In this document: one piece after another, positions 52,880 through 62,891 of the stretch
How the letters are laid out: every line of letters starts with the position of its first letter
Position numbering within the stretch: the first letter of the stretch is position 1
Assembly: GCF_900230225.1 (NCBI RefSeq)
Contig: NZ_OCNH01000002.1
Coordinates: 1 to 64,000 of the forward strand
Direction of reading: 5' to 3'
Length of the DNA stretch: 64,000 bases
Origin: Spirosoma fluviale
GTDB lineage: Bacteria > Bacteroidota > Bacteroidia > Cytophagales > Spirosomataceae
The notes under the pieces: generated by a model
What the model was told of the DNA's origin: nothing
The model's input: the letters and a program-made list of their open reading frames with translations, nothing else
Database searches by the model: none
Made by a program: the position numbers and the translations under genes

Positions 52880-54457
52880 ATTATCCAGATTAAAATGCAG
52901 TCCGCTGTTTTCGCGCCGGGCCATCGCCATTTTTATGACCAGGTACGCCACTTCGATCATGTTCCGGAGTTCGCAGATGGGGACGGATACTTTGGATTGA
53001 CGATAAAGTTCTTCGTGCTCCAGGTAGATTAGTTCGAGCCGGTCCATGGCCCGTTTCAAACGCCGGTTGGAACGGACGATGCCTACGTAGTTCGACATGA
53101 TCGACTCCAACTCTTTCTTCATTTCCGTCACCAGCACCAGTTCTTCGGGGTGGGTCGTGCCCGCGTCGTTCCAGTCGGGGATGTTGTCGGGGATAGCGGC
53201 CTGGTCGAGGAGTTCGACGGTTTTTTCGTACGCCCGATGCCCAAACACAACGGCTTCGAGCAGGGAGTTGGAGGCCAGTCGGTTAGCACCGTGCAGGCCT
53301 GTACACGAACATTCGCCAACGGCATACAGGAATTGAATATTGGTCTGGCCCCATTCGTTAACCCGGATTCCTCCGCAGAGGTAATGCTGCGCAGGAACGA
53401 CCGGGATGTAATCTTTCCGTAAGTCCAGCGCCAGGTGGTCGCGGCAGTAAGCCGTGATGTTCGGGAAATGCTCGATAAACTTCTCGTAATCGCAGTGGGT
53501 TACGTCGAGGTACACGTGCGGGTCACCGGCTTTTTTCATTTCAGAGTCGATGGCGCGGGCCACAATATCGCGCGGGGCGAGGGACAGGCGCGGGTCGTAG
53601 TTCTCCATAAACGTCTCGCCTTTCCGGGTTCGCAAAATCCCGCCAAAGCCCCGAACGGCTTCGGAAATGAGGAAATTTGGTTTTTTGCCCGGTTCGTAGA
53701 GGGCCGTGGGGTGAAACTGGATAAATTCCATATCCTTCCCGATTCCCTTGGCGCGGTAGGCCATCGCGATGCCATCGCCGGTGGCAATATTGGGATTGGT
53801 GGTGTTCTGGTAGATGTTGCCGATGCCGCCGGTAGCCAGCAGGGTCGTTTTGGCCAGGAACACCTCAACCTGGCCCGTCTGGGTATTCAGGACATAAGCA
53901 CCGAAGCATTTATTATCCGAATCGTACCGATGAACGGTTTCACCGAGCTGGTGGCGGGTGATGAGTTCAACGGCGTAGAAATGGGTAAAAATCTCGATCG
54001 ACTTCAGCGAATTCGCTTTTTCGAGTAAAGCCCGTTCGATTTCAGCTCCGGTAATGTCTTTGAAGTGAAGAATCCGGTAGTCGGAGTGGCCGCCTTCTTT
54101 GGCAAGGTCGTACTCTGTACCGCCGTGCTCCTTGTCGAAGCGGGTACCGTAGCTGATCAACTCCTGAATGCGCCCCGGCCCTTCGTTTACCACAATTTCG
54201 ACAATGTGCCGGTCGCTCAGGAAGTCGCCCGCTACCATCGTGTCTTCAATGTGTTTCTCGAACGAATCATCCTCCGACCACACGGCCGCAATGCCGCCCT
54301 GGGCATATTTGGTGTTGGTTTCGTCGGCCTGCACTTTCGTGATGACGCCGATGCGGACATCCTGTTGCAGGTTTTCGAAGTGCATGGCCAGCTTGGTGGC
54401 GTAACTCAGGCCCGCAATACCGGAGCCAATAACTAAGAAATCGAATTGATGGGGCAT
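52871..54457 (-). CDS. nadB: L-aspartate oxidase
   Basis: A 528-residue flavoenzyme that oxidises aspartate to iminoaspartate, first step of de novo NAD synthesis. FLVIGSGIAGLSYATKLA (about residues 6-23) is the FAD-binding motif, GGIAAVWSEDDSFEKHIEDT (about 55-74) the substrate loop, EFIQFHPTALY (about 252) the conserved active-site region and YAVGECSCTGLHGANRLASNSLLEA (about 388-412) the signature. It is 8 bases downstream of a PIN-like gene and co-oriented with nadA. Confidence 0.97.
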   Translation of the reverse strand: MPHQFDFLVIGSGIAGLSYATKLAMHFENLQQDVRIGVITKVQADETNTKYAQGGIAAVWSEDDSFEKHIEDTMVAGDFLSDRHIVEIVVNEGPGRIQELISYGTRFDKEHGGTEYDLAKEGGHSDYRILHFKDITGAEIERALLEKANSLKSIEIFTHFYAVELITRHQLGETVHRYDSDNKCFGAYVLNTQTGQVEVFLAKTTLLATGGIGNIYQNTTNPNIATGDGIAMAYRAKGIGKDMEFIQFHPTALYEPGKKPNFLISEAVRGFGGILRTRKGETFMENYDPRLSLAPRDIVARAIDSEMKKAGDPHVYLDVTHCDYEKFIEHFPNITAYCRDHLALDLRKDYIPVVPAQHYLCGGIRVNEWGQTNIQFLYAVGECSCTGLHGANRLASNSLLEAVVFGHRAYEKTVELLDQAAIPDNIPDWNDAGTTHPEELVLVTEMKKELESIMSNYVGIVRSNRRLKRAMDRLELIYLEHEELYRQSKVSVPICELRNMIEVAYLVIKMAMARRENSGLHFNLDNVK

Positions 54458-54465
54458 TGGTATTT

Positions 54466-54837
54466 TTATTTGGCGGGTCTGATGCGTAGTTGTTCATTAC
54501 TAAGTACAGAGAAACTGTTGACAAGCTCGTTTCCCTGGCTCATGATAACATCAATTACCCGTTCGGACTTTTCGGCACTATCCATTTTTAGTAGTCTAAC
54601 CAGCAATATACCGCAGTGAGCCATACGAAGTCGGTGGACAAGTTCACCGAAATCTTTGTCTTCAGTCAACAGAATAGACTGCCGGTCTACAGCGATTTGT
54701 AAAACTTGAGGGTCCGGTATACTAGAGAACGATTCTGCTATAGCAAGAACTGAAAAACCTTTCGCTCGTAATTGTTTAACAACGGCAAAATCAAAATTTT
54801 CATCAGCTACAAACGAGTAGTCATCCGGCTTGGGCAT
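54466..54837 (-). CDS. DUF5615-type PIN-like protein (toxin candidate)
   Basis: The 123-residue product (from MPKPDDYSFVADEN) has the compact PIN-like fold of DUF5615: VADENFDF (about residues 9-16) and LLTEDKDFGELVH (about 55-67) supply the acidic residues, with helices between. Relatives act as RNases and pair with DUF433 antitoxins. Its start overlaps the DUF433 gene end by 17 bases. It sits between nadA and nadB, with only 8 bases before nadB. A longer form from 54849 (MRLS) is possible. Confidence 0.85.
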   Translation of the reverse strand: MPKPDDYSFVADENFDFAVVKQLRAKGFSVLAIAESFSSIPDPQVLQIAVDRQSILLTEDKDFGELVHRLRMAHCGILLVRLLKMDSAEKSERVIDVIMSQGNELVNSFSVLSNEQLRIRPAK

Positions 54838-55051
54838 AGACAACCTCATTTTTTACTGTTTCTGACGCAAATAGCAAGCATGCATACAATGCTTCTTGTG
54901 TAACACGTGGATAAGATTTCAGTAGTTGTTCTATTGTCTCGCCGTTACCAAGCTTCTCTAAAACCAGATCAACGGGTACACGTGTACCCTTGATAACAGG
55001 CTTACCAAACATGATCGTTGGGTCGGATGTGATGTAGTCGCGCCAGTTCAT
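54821..55051 (-). CDS. DUF433 protein (antitoxin candidate)
   Basis: A 76-residue DUF433 protein. SDPTIMFGKPVIKGTRVPVDLVLEKL (about residues 9-34) is the typical opening, followed by ETIEQLLKSYPRVTQEALYACLLFA, a helix-turn-helix-like domain. DUF433 proteins are commonly found directly before DUF5615 PIN-like proteins and are taken to be antitoxins that bind the operator and toxin. The gene is 24 bases after nadA, which places the pair inside the nad operon. Confidence 0.88.
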   Translation of the reverse strand: MNWRDYITSDPTIMFGKPVIKGTRVPVDLVLEKLGNGETIEQLLKSYPRVTQEALYACLLFASETVKNEVVYAQAG

Positions 55052-55075
55052 AGTCTTTGGTTTAATACCCTTCGT

Positions 55076-56065
55076 TTACTTACTCAACTCCAGCATCCGC
55101 GCCACCGACTCATACGCTTTTAACCGCACAACCTCCGGCACAATGATTTCCGGCTGTTCGTAGAGCATGGCGTTATAGACCTTCTCCATCGTATTCATTT
55201 TCATGTACGGACACTCCGAACACGCGCAGGTATTGTTCTGAGTGGCCGGAGCCGGTATGATTTTCTTGTGCGGTACCGCCTGCTTCATCTTGTGCAGAAT
55301 ACCCGCTTCCGTACCCACGATAAACGTTTGCTCCGGGCTGTCGACCACGTATTTCAGCAAGGCCGTTGTGGAGCCTACGAAATCAGCTTCGCTCAGGATA
55401 TGCTCCTGACATTCGGGGTGGGCAATGAACTTCGCTTCGGGATAGTCTACCCGCAGCTTATGCAGTTTCTCCAGCGAAATGTCGATGTGAACGATACAGG
55501 CTCCATCCCACAGCACCATGTCGCGCCCGGTTTTCTTCGAGACGAAACGGCCGAGGTTGGCATCGGGTGCGAAGATGATTTTCTGGTCTTTGGGTAAACT
55601 CTCGACAATTTTCAGCGCATTTGACGAGGTAACGATAATGTCGGACAACGCCTTGATCTCGGCCGAGCAGTTGATATACGACAGCACGATGTGGTCGGGG
55701 TACTGCGCTTTGAACGCTGCAAACTTATCGGCGGGAGCGGAGTCGGCGAGGGAGCAGCCCGCGTTGAGGTCGGGGATAACGACTTTTTTCTCCGGCGATA
55801 AGATCTTAGCTGTTTCACCCATGAAATGAACGCCACAGAACACAATCATGTCGGCGGGGGTGGCGGCTGCCTGCTGGGAGAGGCCAAGACTGTCGCCAAT
55901 GTAATCGGCTATATCCTGAATAGCGCCATCGACGTAATAATGGGCCAGAATAACCGCATTCTTTTCTTTCTTGAGCCGGTTAATTTCGGCGACTAAATCT
56001 ATGTCTTCCGCAACAGGTTTGTTTACGTACCCGACGCGTTGAACTTCTTCCAGGAGTGCTTCCAT
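55076..56065 (-). CDS. nadA: Quinolinate synthase
   Basis: A 329-residue iron-sulfur enzyme that condenses iminoaspartate with dihydroxyacetone phosphate to quinolinate. [23 protein letters not shown] (about residues 36-58), [14 protein letters not shown] (about 75) and [10 protein letters not shown] (about 99) match NadA. The [4Fe-4S] ligands are Cys in GVHF-adjacent FCG, HPEC and the CACSECPYM end. ATG 56065 was chosen, matching family length; an upstream extension is not supported. It begins the operon nadA-DUF433-DUF5615-nadB. Confidence 0.95.
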   Translation of the reverse strand: MEALLEEVQRVGYVNKPVAEDIDLVAEINRLKKEKNAVILAHYYVDGAIQDIADYIGDSLGLSQQAAATPADMIVFCGVHFMGETAKILSPEKKVVIPDLNAGCSLADSAPADKFAAFKAQYPDHIVLSYINCSAEIKALSDIIVTSSNALKIVESLPKDQKIIFAPDANLGRFVSKKTGRDMVLWDGACIVHIDISLEKLHKLRVDYPEAKFIAHPECQEHILSEADFVGSTTALLKYVVDSPEQTFIVGTEAGILHKMKQAVPHKKIIPAPATQNNTCACSECPYMKMNTMEKVYNAMLYEQPEIIVPEVVRLKAYESVARMLELSK

Positions 56066-56240
56066 TGATGGTTTTACAAGCGGTTTTAAACTAAACAAGG
56101 AATGAGGGCAAAATGTCACGTTATCAGCCAATCCACCCGTAGATTCTGTCGATGCTGCTACAGCCTGGTGGACGGTGTGCGTTAGCCGCATAACGACAAA
56201 CTATTTGTAGCCGGGGCGAATTTCAGTAAATCAACCGGGC

Positions 56241-56273
56241 TTTCAAACAACGAGAGGTATTTGATTAGTTTTG
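56241..56273 (+). promoter_or_regulatory. Promoter of the ferredoxin-reductase-like gene
   Basis: TTTC at 56241-56244, 21-base spacer, then TAGTTTTG at 56266-56273, an exact TAnnTTTG -7 box. Transcription would begin about 13 bases before the ATG at 56293. Confidence 0.55.
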
Positions 56274-56292
56274 GGATAAAGAAGACCTGTTC

Positions 56293-57348
56293 ATGACCGA
56301 CGATTTTCTCAAACTCCGGATCATCCGTATTTATTCAGAGACGTCAGATACCAAAAGCTATTTTCTTGAGCCGGTAGATGGACGGCCCGTTCCGCACCGG
56401 GCCGGGCAGTTTCTGACGTTGATTCTACAGCACGGCGGGCACGAAGTTCGCCGGTCGTATTCGCTGAGTTCGGCCGCCCATGAGCCTCTTCGCCTGACCA
56501 TCAAACGGGTAGAAAATGGGGCAATTTCGCGCTATCTGCTCAATACACTCCGCGTTGGCGATGAGCTGAAAAGCCTGTACCCGGCCGGGCGGTTTATCGT
56601 TGATTCTACCGCGCCGGGTGATTTGGCGCTGTTGGGCGCGGGGAGCGGCATAACGCCTTTGTTCTCGATAATCAAAGAGGTTTTACGGGCAGAGCCGAAC
56701 CGACGGATCACTCTGCTCTACAGCAGTCCCAGCGAGCGGGCCATTATTTTCCGAACGGAGCTGGATGAGTTACAAAAGCAATATCCCGACCGCTTTCGGC
56801 TGATCTATCTGCTCAGTAATCCATCCGATGACTGGAACGGTCTGCGCGGGCGGCTCAACAACGTCATGCTCGAACGACTATTGCCCGAACTGGTCGGTAC
56901 CTCAGACCCAAAAACGCTTCAGTTTTATATCTGCGGGCCGGGGGATTACATGCGGATGGCTCAGTTTACGATTGTTTTCAGCGGCTTTCGCCCCGATCAG
57001 ATTCGGCGGGAAGATTTCGTTATCAAACCGGTTGTTTTAACGCCCCCGCCCGCCCTGGCACAGGATCGGACGATACTGCTACGTATCGGGCGACGGGAGG
57101 GAGAACCCCGTGAGGTTGAGATTCAGGTGCCAGCCTACAAATCCATTCTACAGGCCGCTCTGGATGAGGGTATTCATTTGCCTTACAGTTGCCGGGGTGG
57201 TCGCTGTTCCACCTGCGTGGCCCGCTGCACATCGGGAAGTGTCCACATGACCATCAACGACGTCTTGACCGAACGCGACCTGAGCGAAGGCTGGATGCTG
57301 ACTTGTACCGGCTACCCGGAAAGTGATGGCGTAGTGATTGAGGTATAA
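56293..57348 (+). CDS. PaaE-like flavin/NADPH and [2Fe-2S] oxidoreductase
   Basis: A 351-residue electron carrier. An FAD domain (RRSYSLSSA, about residues 57-65) and NAD(P)-binding domain (LLGAGSGITPLFSIIK, about 115-130; FYICGPGDYMRMA, about 214) are followed by a plant-type [2Fe-2S] ferredoxin domain (about 265-351) with CRGGRCSTCVARC and LTCTGYP, giving the four Cys. Such proteins deliver electrons to ring-hydroxylating or other monooxygenases (PaaE) or desaturases. No oxygenase lies next to it. Its stop codon is inside the palindrome 57341-57466. Confidence 0.88.
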   Translation: MTDDFLKLRIIRIYSETSDTKSYFLEPVDGRPVPHRAGQFLTLILQHGGHEVRRSYSLSSAAHEPLRLTIKRVENGAISRYLLNTLRVGDELKSLYPAGRFIVDSTAPGDLALLGAGSGITPLFSIIKEVLRAEPNRRITLLYSSPSERAIIFRTELDELQKQYPDRFRLIYLLSNPSDDWNGLRGRLNNVMLERLLPELVGTSDPKTLQFYICGPGDYMRMAQFTIVFSGFRPDQIRREDFVIKPVVLTPPPALAQDRTILLRIGRREGEPREVEIQVPAYKSILQAALDEGIHLPYSCRGGRCSTCVARCTSGSVHMTINDVLTERDLSEGWMLTCTGYPESDGVVIEV

Positions 57349-57466
57349 CGTTAACGTATCGCGGTTCTTTAGTCCGCGTAGCCGAAGGCTAATTTGACAA
57401 TGAAACGATTTTTTAAGCCTGTCGGCTACGCGGGCTAAAGAACCGCGATACGTTAACGTTATACCT
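57341..57466. repeat. 43-base inverted repeat including stop codons of both convergent genes
   Basis: Arms 57341-57383 and 57424-57466 are reverse complements over 43 bases with one mismatch that still pairs as G-U in RNA, and 5 more pairs within the 40-base loop. Each arm also has CGCGG...CCGCG that can fold alone. The left arm starts inside the last codons of the reductase gene and includes its TAA; the right arm includes the TAA of udk. Both genes end in AGGTATAA. Confidence 0.95.
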
Positions 57467-58076
57467 TCGTTTTTAAAAACTCGATTACTACATCCAACCC
57501 CTTCTGGTAATGATTGTTGTTAGGGATAACAATGTCAGCTTCGGCGCGGTAGGGTTTGATAAACTGCCTGTATGTGGGCTTTACGTGGTATTTCCAGCGA
57601 TACATGACATCATCAAGGTCGTAGCCGCGTTCTTCGGCGTCTCGTTTGACCCGTCGTTCGAGTTTAATACTGTTTTTGGCGTCGATGAAGATTTTTAGAT
57701 CCATCTGGTCGGCCAGTTCACGGAAATGGAAGACGAAAATACCTTCGACCACAATGATCGGGGCAGGGTGGAAGGTCAGCATCTTCGGAATAATGTTCGG
57801 GTTGTTGAACGTATATTCTTTCTGCGTAACCAGCTCGCCATTGCGCAATAGACCGATGTGTTGTGCGTAGAGATGGTGATTGATCGTTTCAGGCAGGTCG
57901 AAGTTATGAATTCCCTGATCGTCTACCGGAATCAGGTCTCGGCTCAGGTAGTAATTGTCCTGCGAAATCAAACAGATCTGTTCATCCGTAAACGCACTGA
58001 GAACTCCTTTTAAAAAAGACGTTTTGCCCGAAGCACTGCCGCCGGTAATGCCGACGATAAACGGTTTTTTGGTCAT
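57459..58076 (-). CDS. udk: Uridine kinase
   Basis: A 205-residue uridine/cytidine kinase. From ATG 58076 the P-loop GITGGSASGKTSFLKG lies at about residues 9-24, SQDNYYLSRDL at about 38 is the nucleoside-binding region, and RRVKRDAEERGYDLDDVMYRW (about 131-151) covers the lid. It phosphorylates uridine and cytidine for salvage. The longer upstream frame is unlikely. Its last codons and TAA lie in the 57341-57466 palindrome. It is 64 bases downstream from the atpC terminator hairpin. Confidence 0.93.
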   Translation of the reverse strand: MTKKPFIVGITGGSASGKTSFLKGVLSAFTDEQICLISQDNYYLSRDLIPVDDQGIHNFDLPETINHHLYAQHIGLLRNGELVTQKEYTFNNPNIIPKMLTFHPAPIIVVEGIFVFHFRELADQMDLKIFIDAKNSIKLERRVKRDAEERGYDLDDVMYRWKYHVKPTYRQFIKPYRAEADIVIPNNNHYQKGLDVVIEFLKTKV

Positions 58077-58130
58077 GGTGGTACCTGAAGTCGGTAACAA
58101 AGAAATAAGCAAATGATGAAGTGGCAATAA

Positions 58131-58166
58131 AAAAAGCGGTCCACTTAGGGTAAGTGAATCGCTTTT
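58131..58166 (-). terminator. Terminator of the atpC end
   Basis: Stem AAAAGCG (58132-58138) with CGCTTTT (58160-58166) and CACTT/AAGTG inside, followed on the minus strand by a run of seven T. It ends the transcript of atpC (stop at 58188). Confidence 0.85.
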
Positions 58167-58187
58167 ATGTCAAAAAGAGTAAATTCT

Positions 58188-58433
58188 CTAGGCAACTATG
58201 GCTTCGGCAAGCACCAGTACTCTGTTTTGAAGTACTTCAACTACGCCACCGTCAACGGTAAAGGTTTGCTGCCCCGAGGCCGTCTGTACAACAACCTGAC
58301 CTTTATCCAGCGTGCTCACCAGGGGTGCGTGGTTATTCAAAACCTGAAATTGACCTTCGCTGCCCGGAAACGTAACCGCCGTAGCTTCGCCGGAGAAGAC
58401 TTTACGGTCGGGAGTAATGATATCTAGTGTCAT
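58188..58433 (-). CDS. atpC: ATP synthase F1 subunit epsilon (short form)
   Basis: An 81-residue epsilon subunit. It is the N-terminal beta-sandwich only (LDIITPDRKVFSGEATAVTFPGSEGQFQVLNNHAPLVS), lacking the helical C-terminal domain that inhibits ATP hydrolysis in enterobacteria; the short form is usual in Bacteroidota. It belongs to the rotor's central stalk. The gene is separated from atpD by a foreign-looking gene (58517-59215) and two hairpins, which is unusual. Confidence 0.93.
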   Translation of the reverse strand: MTLDIITPDRKVFSGEATAVTFPGSEGQFQVLNNHAPLVSTLDKGQVVVQTASGQQTFTVDGGVVEVLQNRVLVLAEAIVA

Positions 58434-58440
58434 ACGAGAA

Positions 58441-58514
58441 AGATGTATGATGTATGATGTGTGATATATGAGGAGTGTTTTCGACCAACATCATATATCA
58501 TACATCATACATCT
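58441..58514. repeat. Inverted repeat between the secreted-protein gene and atpC
   Basis: 18-base perfect arms (58441-58458 and 58497-58514) built of ATGTATGATG repeats, with a 38-base loop that contains a further ATATGA/TCATAT pair. It begins 2 bases after the stop of the secreted-protein gene (58517) and ends 7 bases before the atpC start. Confidence 0.88.
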
Positions 58515-58516
58515 TT

Positions 58517-59215
58517 TTATAAGGCTCCTTTTACAAAGTTAAGTACGCTACTGATCTGGCTTTTAGCCGCTGGTTCGGCCGCTTTAGCGACTAACCCACC
58601 CTGATTAAGCTTGCCAACCGATGCCATAGCTGTCGAAATTAGCGACTGGCCGGTTGTGGCACTGCTGCCTCCCAATGCGGATAAGGCACCCCCGATGTTT
58701 GATAGACCGCCGGTTAGCTGGCTACCTTTCCCAAGTAAAGAGCCTGCCGCCATAATTCCTTCGAGTTGATTGCCGCCGGAGGCTAACTTGGCTAAACTAA
58801 CTGCTTTGCCTAAAACACCGTTGCCTAACGCGCCGGTTGGAATGAGCGGAAGCAGGGCTTTTAATTTAGTAGCCTGAGCCAGCAGTTTGTCTTTAAACGA
58901 AGTTGGCTTTTGCTGCGCTTCGGCTTCCAGGGCAGAAATTCCCGTTTCGAGTTCTTTCGCTGTGGTTGCTTTATCGCCTTTGCCAAGCGCAGCCACGGCA
59001 TTGTCCAGGTGGGCCGTCGCTCCGTTTGCGTCATCCTGAACTGTCGTTGCCGCTGTGCCCGGTGTAATCGCCGAATCCTTGATAGCTCCAACTACCGGTG
59101 ATGATGCTGGGGCTGTAGGGATTATTGGCGTTGTAACCTGGGCCGTTGCAATCGTAGTTGCCATCAGGCTAGTGAACAAAAGGGCGATTCCAACCCTCAA
59201 TCGAATTGTTTTCAT
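58517..59215 (-). CDS. Secreted Ala/Gly/Leu-rich protein inserted between atpD and atpC
   Basis: A 232-residue secreted protein with signal peptide MKTIRLRVGIALLFTSLMATTIATAQ. The mature part is rich in Ala, Gly, Leu, Ser and Thr, with helix-forming segments (NAVAALGKGDKATTAKELETGISALEAEAQQ, about 76-106) and a Gly/Leu-rich repeat-like region (about 125-200: LGKGSQLTGGLSNIGGALSALGGSS). No known domain is visible. It has no obvious link to ATP synthase. Hairpins flank it on both sides, and a 16-base palindrome AAAACAGATCTGTTTT (59217-59232) lies just before its start. Confidence 0.75.
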   Translation of the reverse strand: MKTIRLRVGIALLFTSLMATTIATAQVTTPIIPTAPASSPVVGAIKDSAITPGTAATTVQDDANGATAHLDNAVAALGKGDKATTAKELETGISALEAEAQQKPTSFKDKLLAQATKLKALLPLIPTGALGNGVLGKAVSLAKLASGGNQLEGIMAAGSLLGKGSQLTGGLSNIGGALSALGGSSATTGQSLISTAMASVGKLNQGGLVAKAAEPAAKSQISSVLNFVKGAL

Positions 59216-59216
59216 A

Positions 59217-59232
59217 AAAACAGATCTGTTTT
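59217..59232. promoter_or_regulatory. Palindrome directly upstream of the secreted-protein gene
   Basis: AAAACAGATCTGTTTT is a perfect 16-base palindrome 1 base before the start codon at 59215 (minus strand). It is either a regulatory-protein site or an RNA fold over the translation start. Confidence 0.5.
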
Positions 59233-59272
59233 AATTACTAAACTAATTTGAATTGAGGAAGGAATGGCAGGT

Positions 59273-59317
59273 TTCCGGCTACGACTCTACAGGGTTACTT
59301 TAGAGTCGTAGCCGGAA
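59273..59317. repeat. Perfect 17-base inverted repeat after atpD
   Basis: Arms 59273-59289 and 59301-59317 (TTCCGGCTACGACTCTA and its complement) are exact, with an 11-base loop and no U-run. It begins 9 bases after the atpD stop codon (59327). Likely a stabilising or attenuating hairpin. Confidence 0.9.
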
Positions 59318-59326
59318 CGTAATGGC

Positions 59327-60874
<1,548 letters not shown>

Positions 60875-60901
60875 TTAAAAGTTGCCCATTGTTTGGGACT
60901 G

Positions 60902-60932
60902 CAAAAGTAGGAGAAAAACCGCGTAAGGTCAA
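60902..60932 (-). promoter_or_regulatory. Promoter of atpD
   Basis: On the minus strand TTG (60930-60932), a 20-base spacer and TACTTTTG (60902-60909), an exact TAnnTTTG box. Transcription would start near 60895, giving a leader of about 40 bases. Confidence 0.7.
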
Positions 60933-61149
60933 GGAAGAGCCTAGTCATTTTCTAGTTGGTTCTGTCGGGAATGCATTTGGCAATAAGGTTTTTACGACAA
61001 AAAGTAAACAAAAGCGGTCTGGGGCGGATTTGTACAAAAACAAGTCGGTAGTCGTTGGCGGTCAGTTAATAGTTGAGAGTGATCAGGTACTGGTTGACAT
61101 AAAACGGCTCGCTATCGACGCATACCTTTCGACTCAACGATTCTTTTTC

Positions 61150-62724
61150 ATGCTCCAGCAACGCTCAAGTGGTTTACTGCTCCATATTACTTCTCTACCC
61201 TCCGCACATGGTGTTGGCGATCTAGGCCCCGAAGCGTATCGGTTCGCCGATTTTCTGGAAGCATCCGGGCAAACCTACTGGCAGATTTTACCACTAACCC
61301 CCGTTGACCCCGGCGCCGGGTTCTCCCCTTACAGCAGTCCATCGGCTTTTGCCGGGAATGTTCTGATGATCAGCCTGGAGAAATTAGCCGACGAAAATTT
61401 ATTAAATGGCGATGATCTGGCGGTATTTAACGATCAGCCCGTTCACAATGTAGTCGTTACAGAACCATCAGATTCTGTCGATGCCGATGTAGTTGCCGCA
61501 CCACTTCTGTCTGTGCCTTCTACGCTCCATGCCGCCTGGATAAAAAAACGACCGCTGTTAATACGGGCGGCTCAGGCCTTTCTGCGGGAAGCGACCCCCG
61601 CCCAGCGCAGCGATTATGACCGGTTTTGCGCCTGGCAAGCTGACTGGCTGAACGATTACGCGCTGTTCACGGCTTTGCAGGAGTCGACCGGGGAGCCTGT
61701 CTGGGTTCGGTGGCCTACCGAAATTGTCCGGCGTAACCCCGATGCTTTGGTTAAACAGGCAGCATTACTACACGATGAAATTGAGGTAATTAAGGTACTC
61801 CAGTACTTCTTTTTGCGGCAATGGAATGAACTGGCCGCGTATTGTTACACCCGGAAGATTCACTTAATTGGCGACATACCAATTTACGTACAGTTTAACA
61901 GCGCCGATGTGTGGGCCAACCCAGAACTGTTTAAGCTTGACGAAAACTTCCAGCCTTTGTTCGTTGCCGGTGCCCCGCCGGATTATTTCAGTGAAGATGG
62001 GCAGCGATGGGGCAATCCCATTTACGACTGGGCGGAGCACGAACGGACCGGCTTTGTCTGGTGGATGCATCGGCTGCGGCACCAGATGTCCCTCTACAGC
62101 CTGACACGGCTCGACCATTTTCTGGGTTTTGCGGTGTATTGGGAAATCCCGGCCAGCGAACCGACTGCCAAAGTGGGGGAATGGGTGAAAGCGCCCATTG
62201 AGGCTTTTATGCACGCTATGCACCGGCAGTTTGTTCAGTTGCCCATTATTGCTGAAGATTTGGGAGCGAAGGCCGCCGACATTCAGCCGTATCTCCGGCA
62301 TTACGGGATACCGGGTATGCGGGTGGTTCAATTTGGCTTCGGAGTCGACATGCCCACGTCGACCTATGCCGTTCACAACCACGCCGAGAACTTTGTGGTC
62401 TATTCCGGCACGCACGATAACAACACGACTCTGGGTTGGTTCCGGGAGTTGGATAAGCTCCACCGGCAGCGCATGAACGATTACCTCGGCACTAAAGTAA
62501 CTGAAAAGAACGTGGTCGATCAGGTCTGTCGGCTCACGATGCAGTCGGTAGCGCGTCTGGCCATTATGCCCATCCAGGATGTGTTGAATCTTGACGAAAC
62601 CCACCGGATGAATACGCCGGGCCTGGGCGGTCGAAGCTGGCAGTGGCGATTGCAGCCAAATCAACTAACTGCTGATGTAGCGGCTAAGTTGTTGCGACTC
62701 ACAAAAATGACCGGCCGGGGGTAG
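61150..62724 (+). CDS. malQ: 4-alpha-glucanotransferase (amylomaltase)
   Basis: A 524-residue GH77 enzyme that transfers alpha-1,4-glucan chains. RSSGLLLHITSLPSAHGVGDLGPEAYRF (about residues 5-32) and QILPLTPVDPGAGFSPYSSPSAFAGN (about 46-71) match MalQ; GDIPIYVQFNSADVW (about 244), LTRLDHFLGF (about 319, nucleophile Asp), IIAEDLG (about 364, acid/base Glu) and SGTHDNNTTLGW (about 420, third Asp) complete the active site. ATG 61150 was chosen over the 95-codon upstream extension, which overlaps the atpD promoter. It acts on maltodextrins and glycogen. Confidence 0.95.
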   Translation: MLQQRSSGLLLHITSLPSAHGVGDLGPEAYRFADFLEASGQTYWQILPLTPVDPGAGFSPYSSPSAFAGNVLMISLEKLADENLLNGDDLAVFNDQPVHNVVVTEPSDSVDADVVAAPLLSVPSTLHAAWIKKRPLLIRAAQAFLREATPAQRSDYDRFCAWQADWLNDYALFTALQESTGEPVWVRWPTEIVRRNPDALVKQAALLHDEIEVIKVLQYFFLRQWNELAAYCYTRKIHLIGDIPIYVQFNSADVWANPELFKLDENFQPLFVAGAPPDYFSEDGQRWGNPIYDWAEHERTGFVWWMHRLRHQMSLYSLTRLDHFLGFAVYWEIPASEPTAKVGEWVKAPIEAFMHAMHRQFVQLPIIAEDLGAKAADIQPYLRHYGIPGMRVVQFGFGVDMPTSTYAVHNHAENFVVYSGTHDNNTTLGWFRELDKLHRQRMNDYLGTKVTEKNVVDQVCRLTMQSVARLAIMPIQDVLNLDETHRMNTPGLGGRSWQWRLQPNQLTADVAAKLLRLTKMTGRG

Positions 62725-62891
62725 TGATACCGTAAGGCACTCAGTAAGCTGTTTGTATACCGAAAAAACTACTTTGGCACTATAAGTGCTGAGCTACTTA
62801 AGTAATGTTTCCTGAGTTACGTTAACCGAATCTCAGGAATACATTGATCATGTATGGACTGTCCGTCCACTCAATTAATGTAGCTGTGCTC

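Noticed and set aside
61864-62664. 266-codon minus-strand frame opposite malQ
   Set aside because: It is the reverse-strand shadow of malQ, whose active-site motifs are complete; the reversed product has no recognisable domain.
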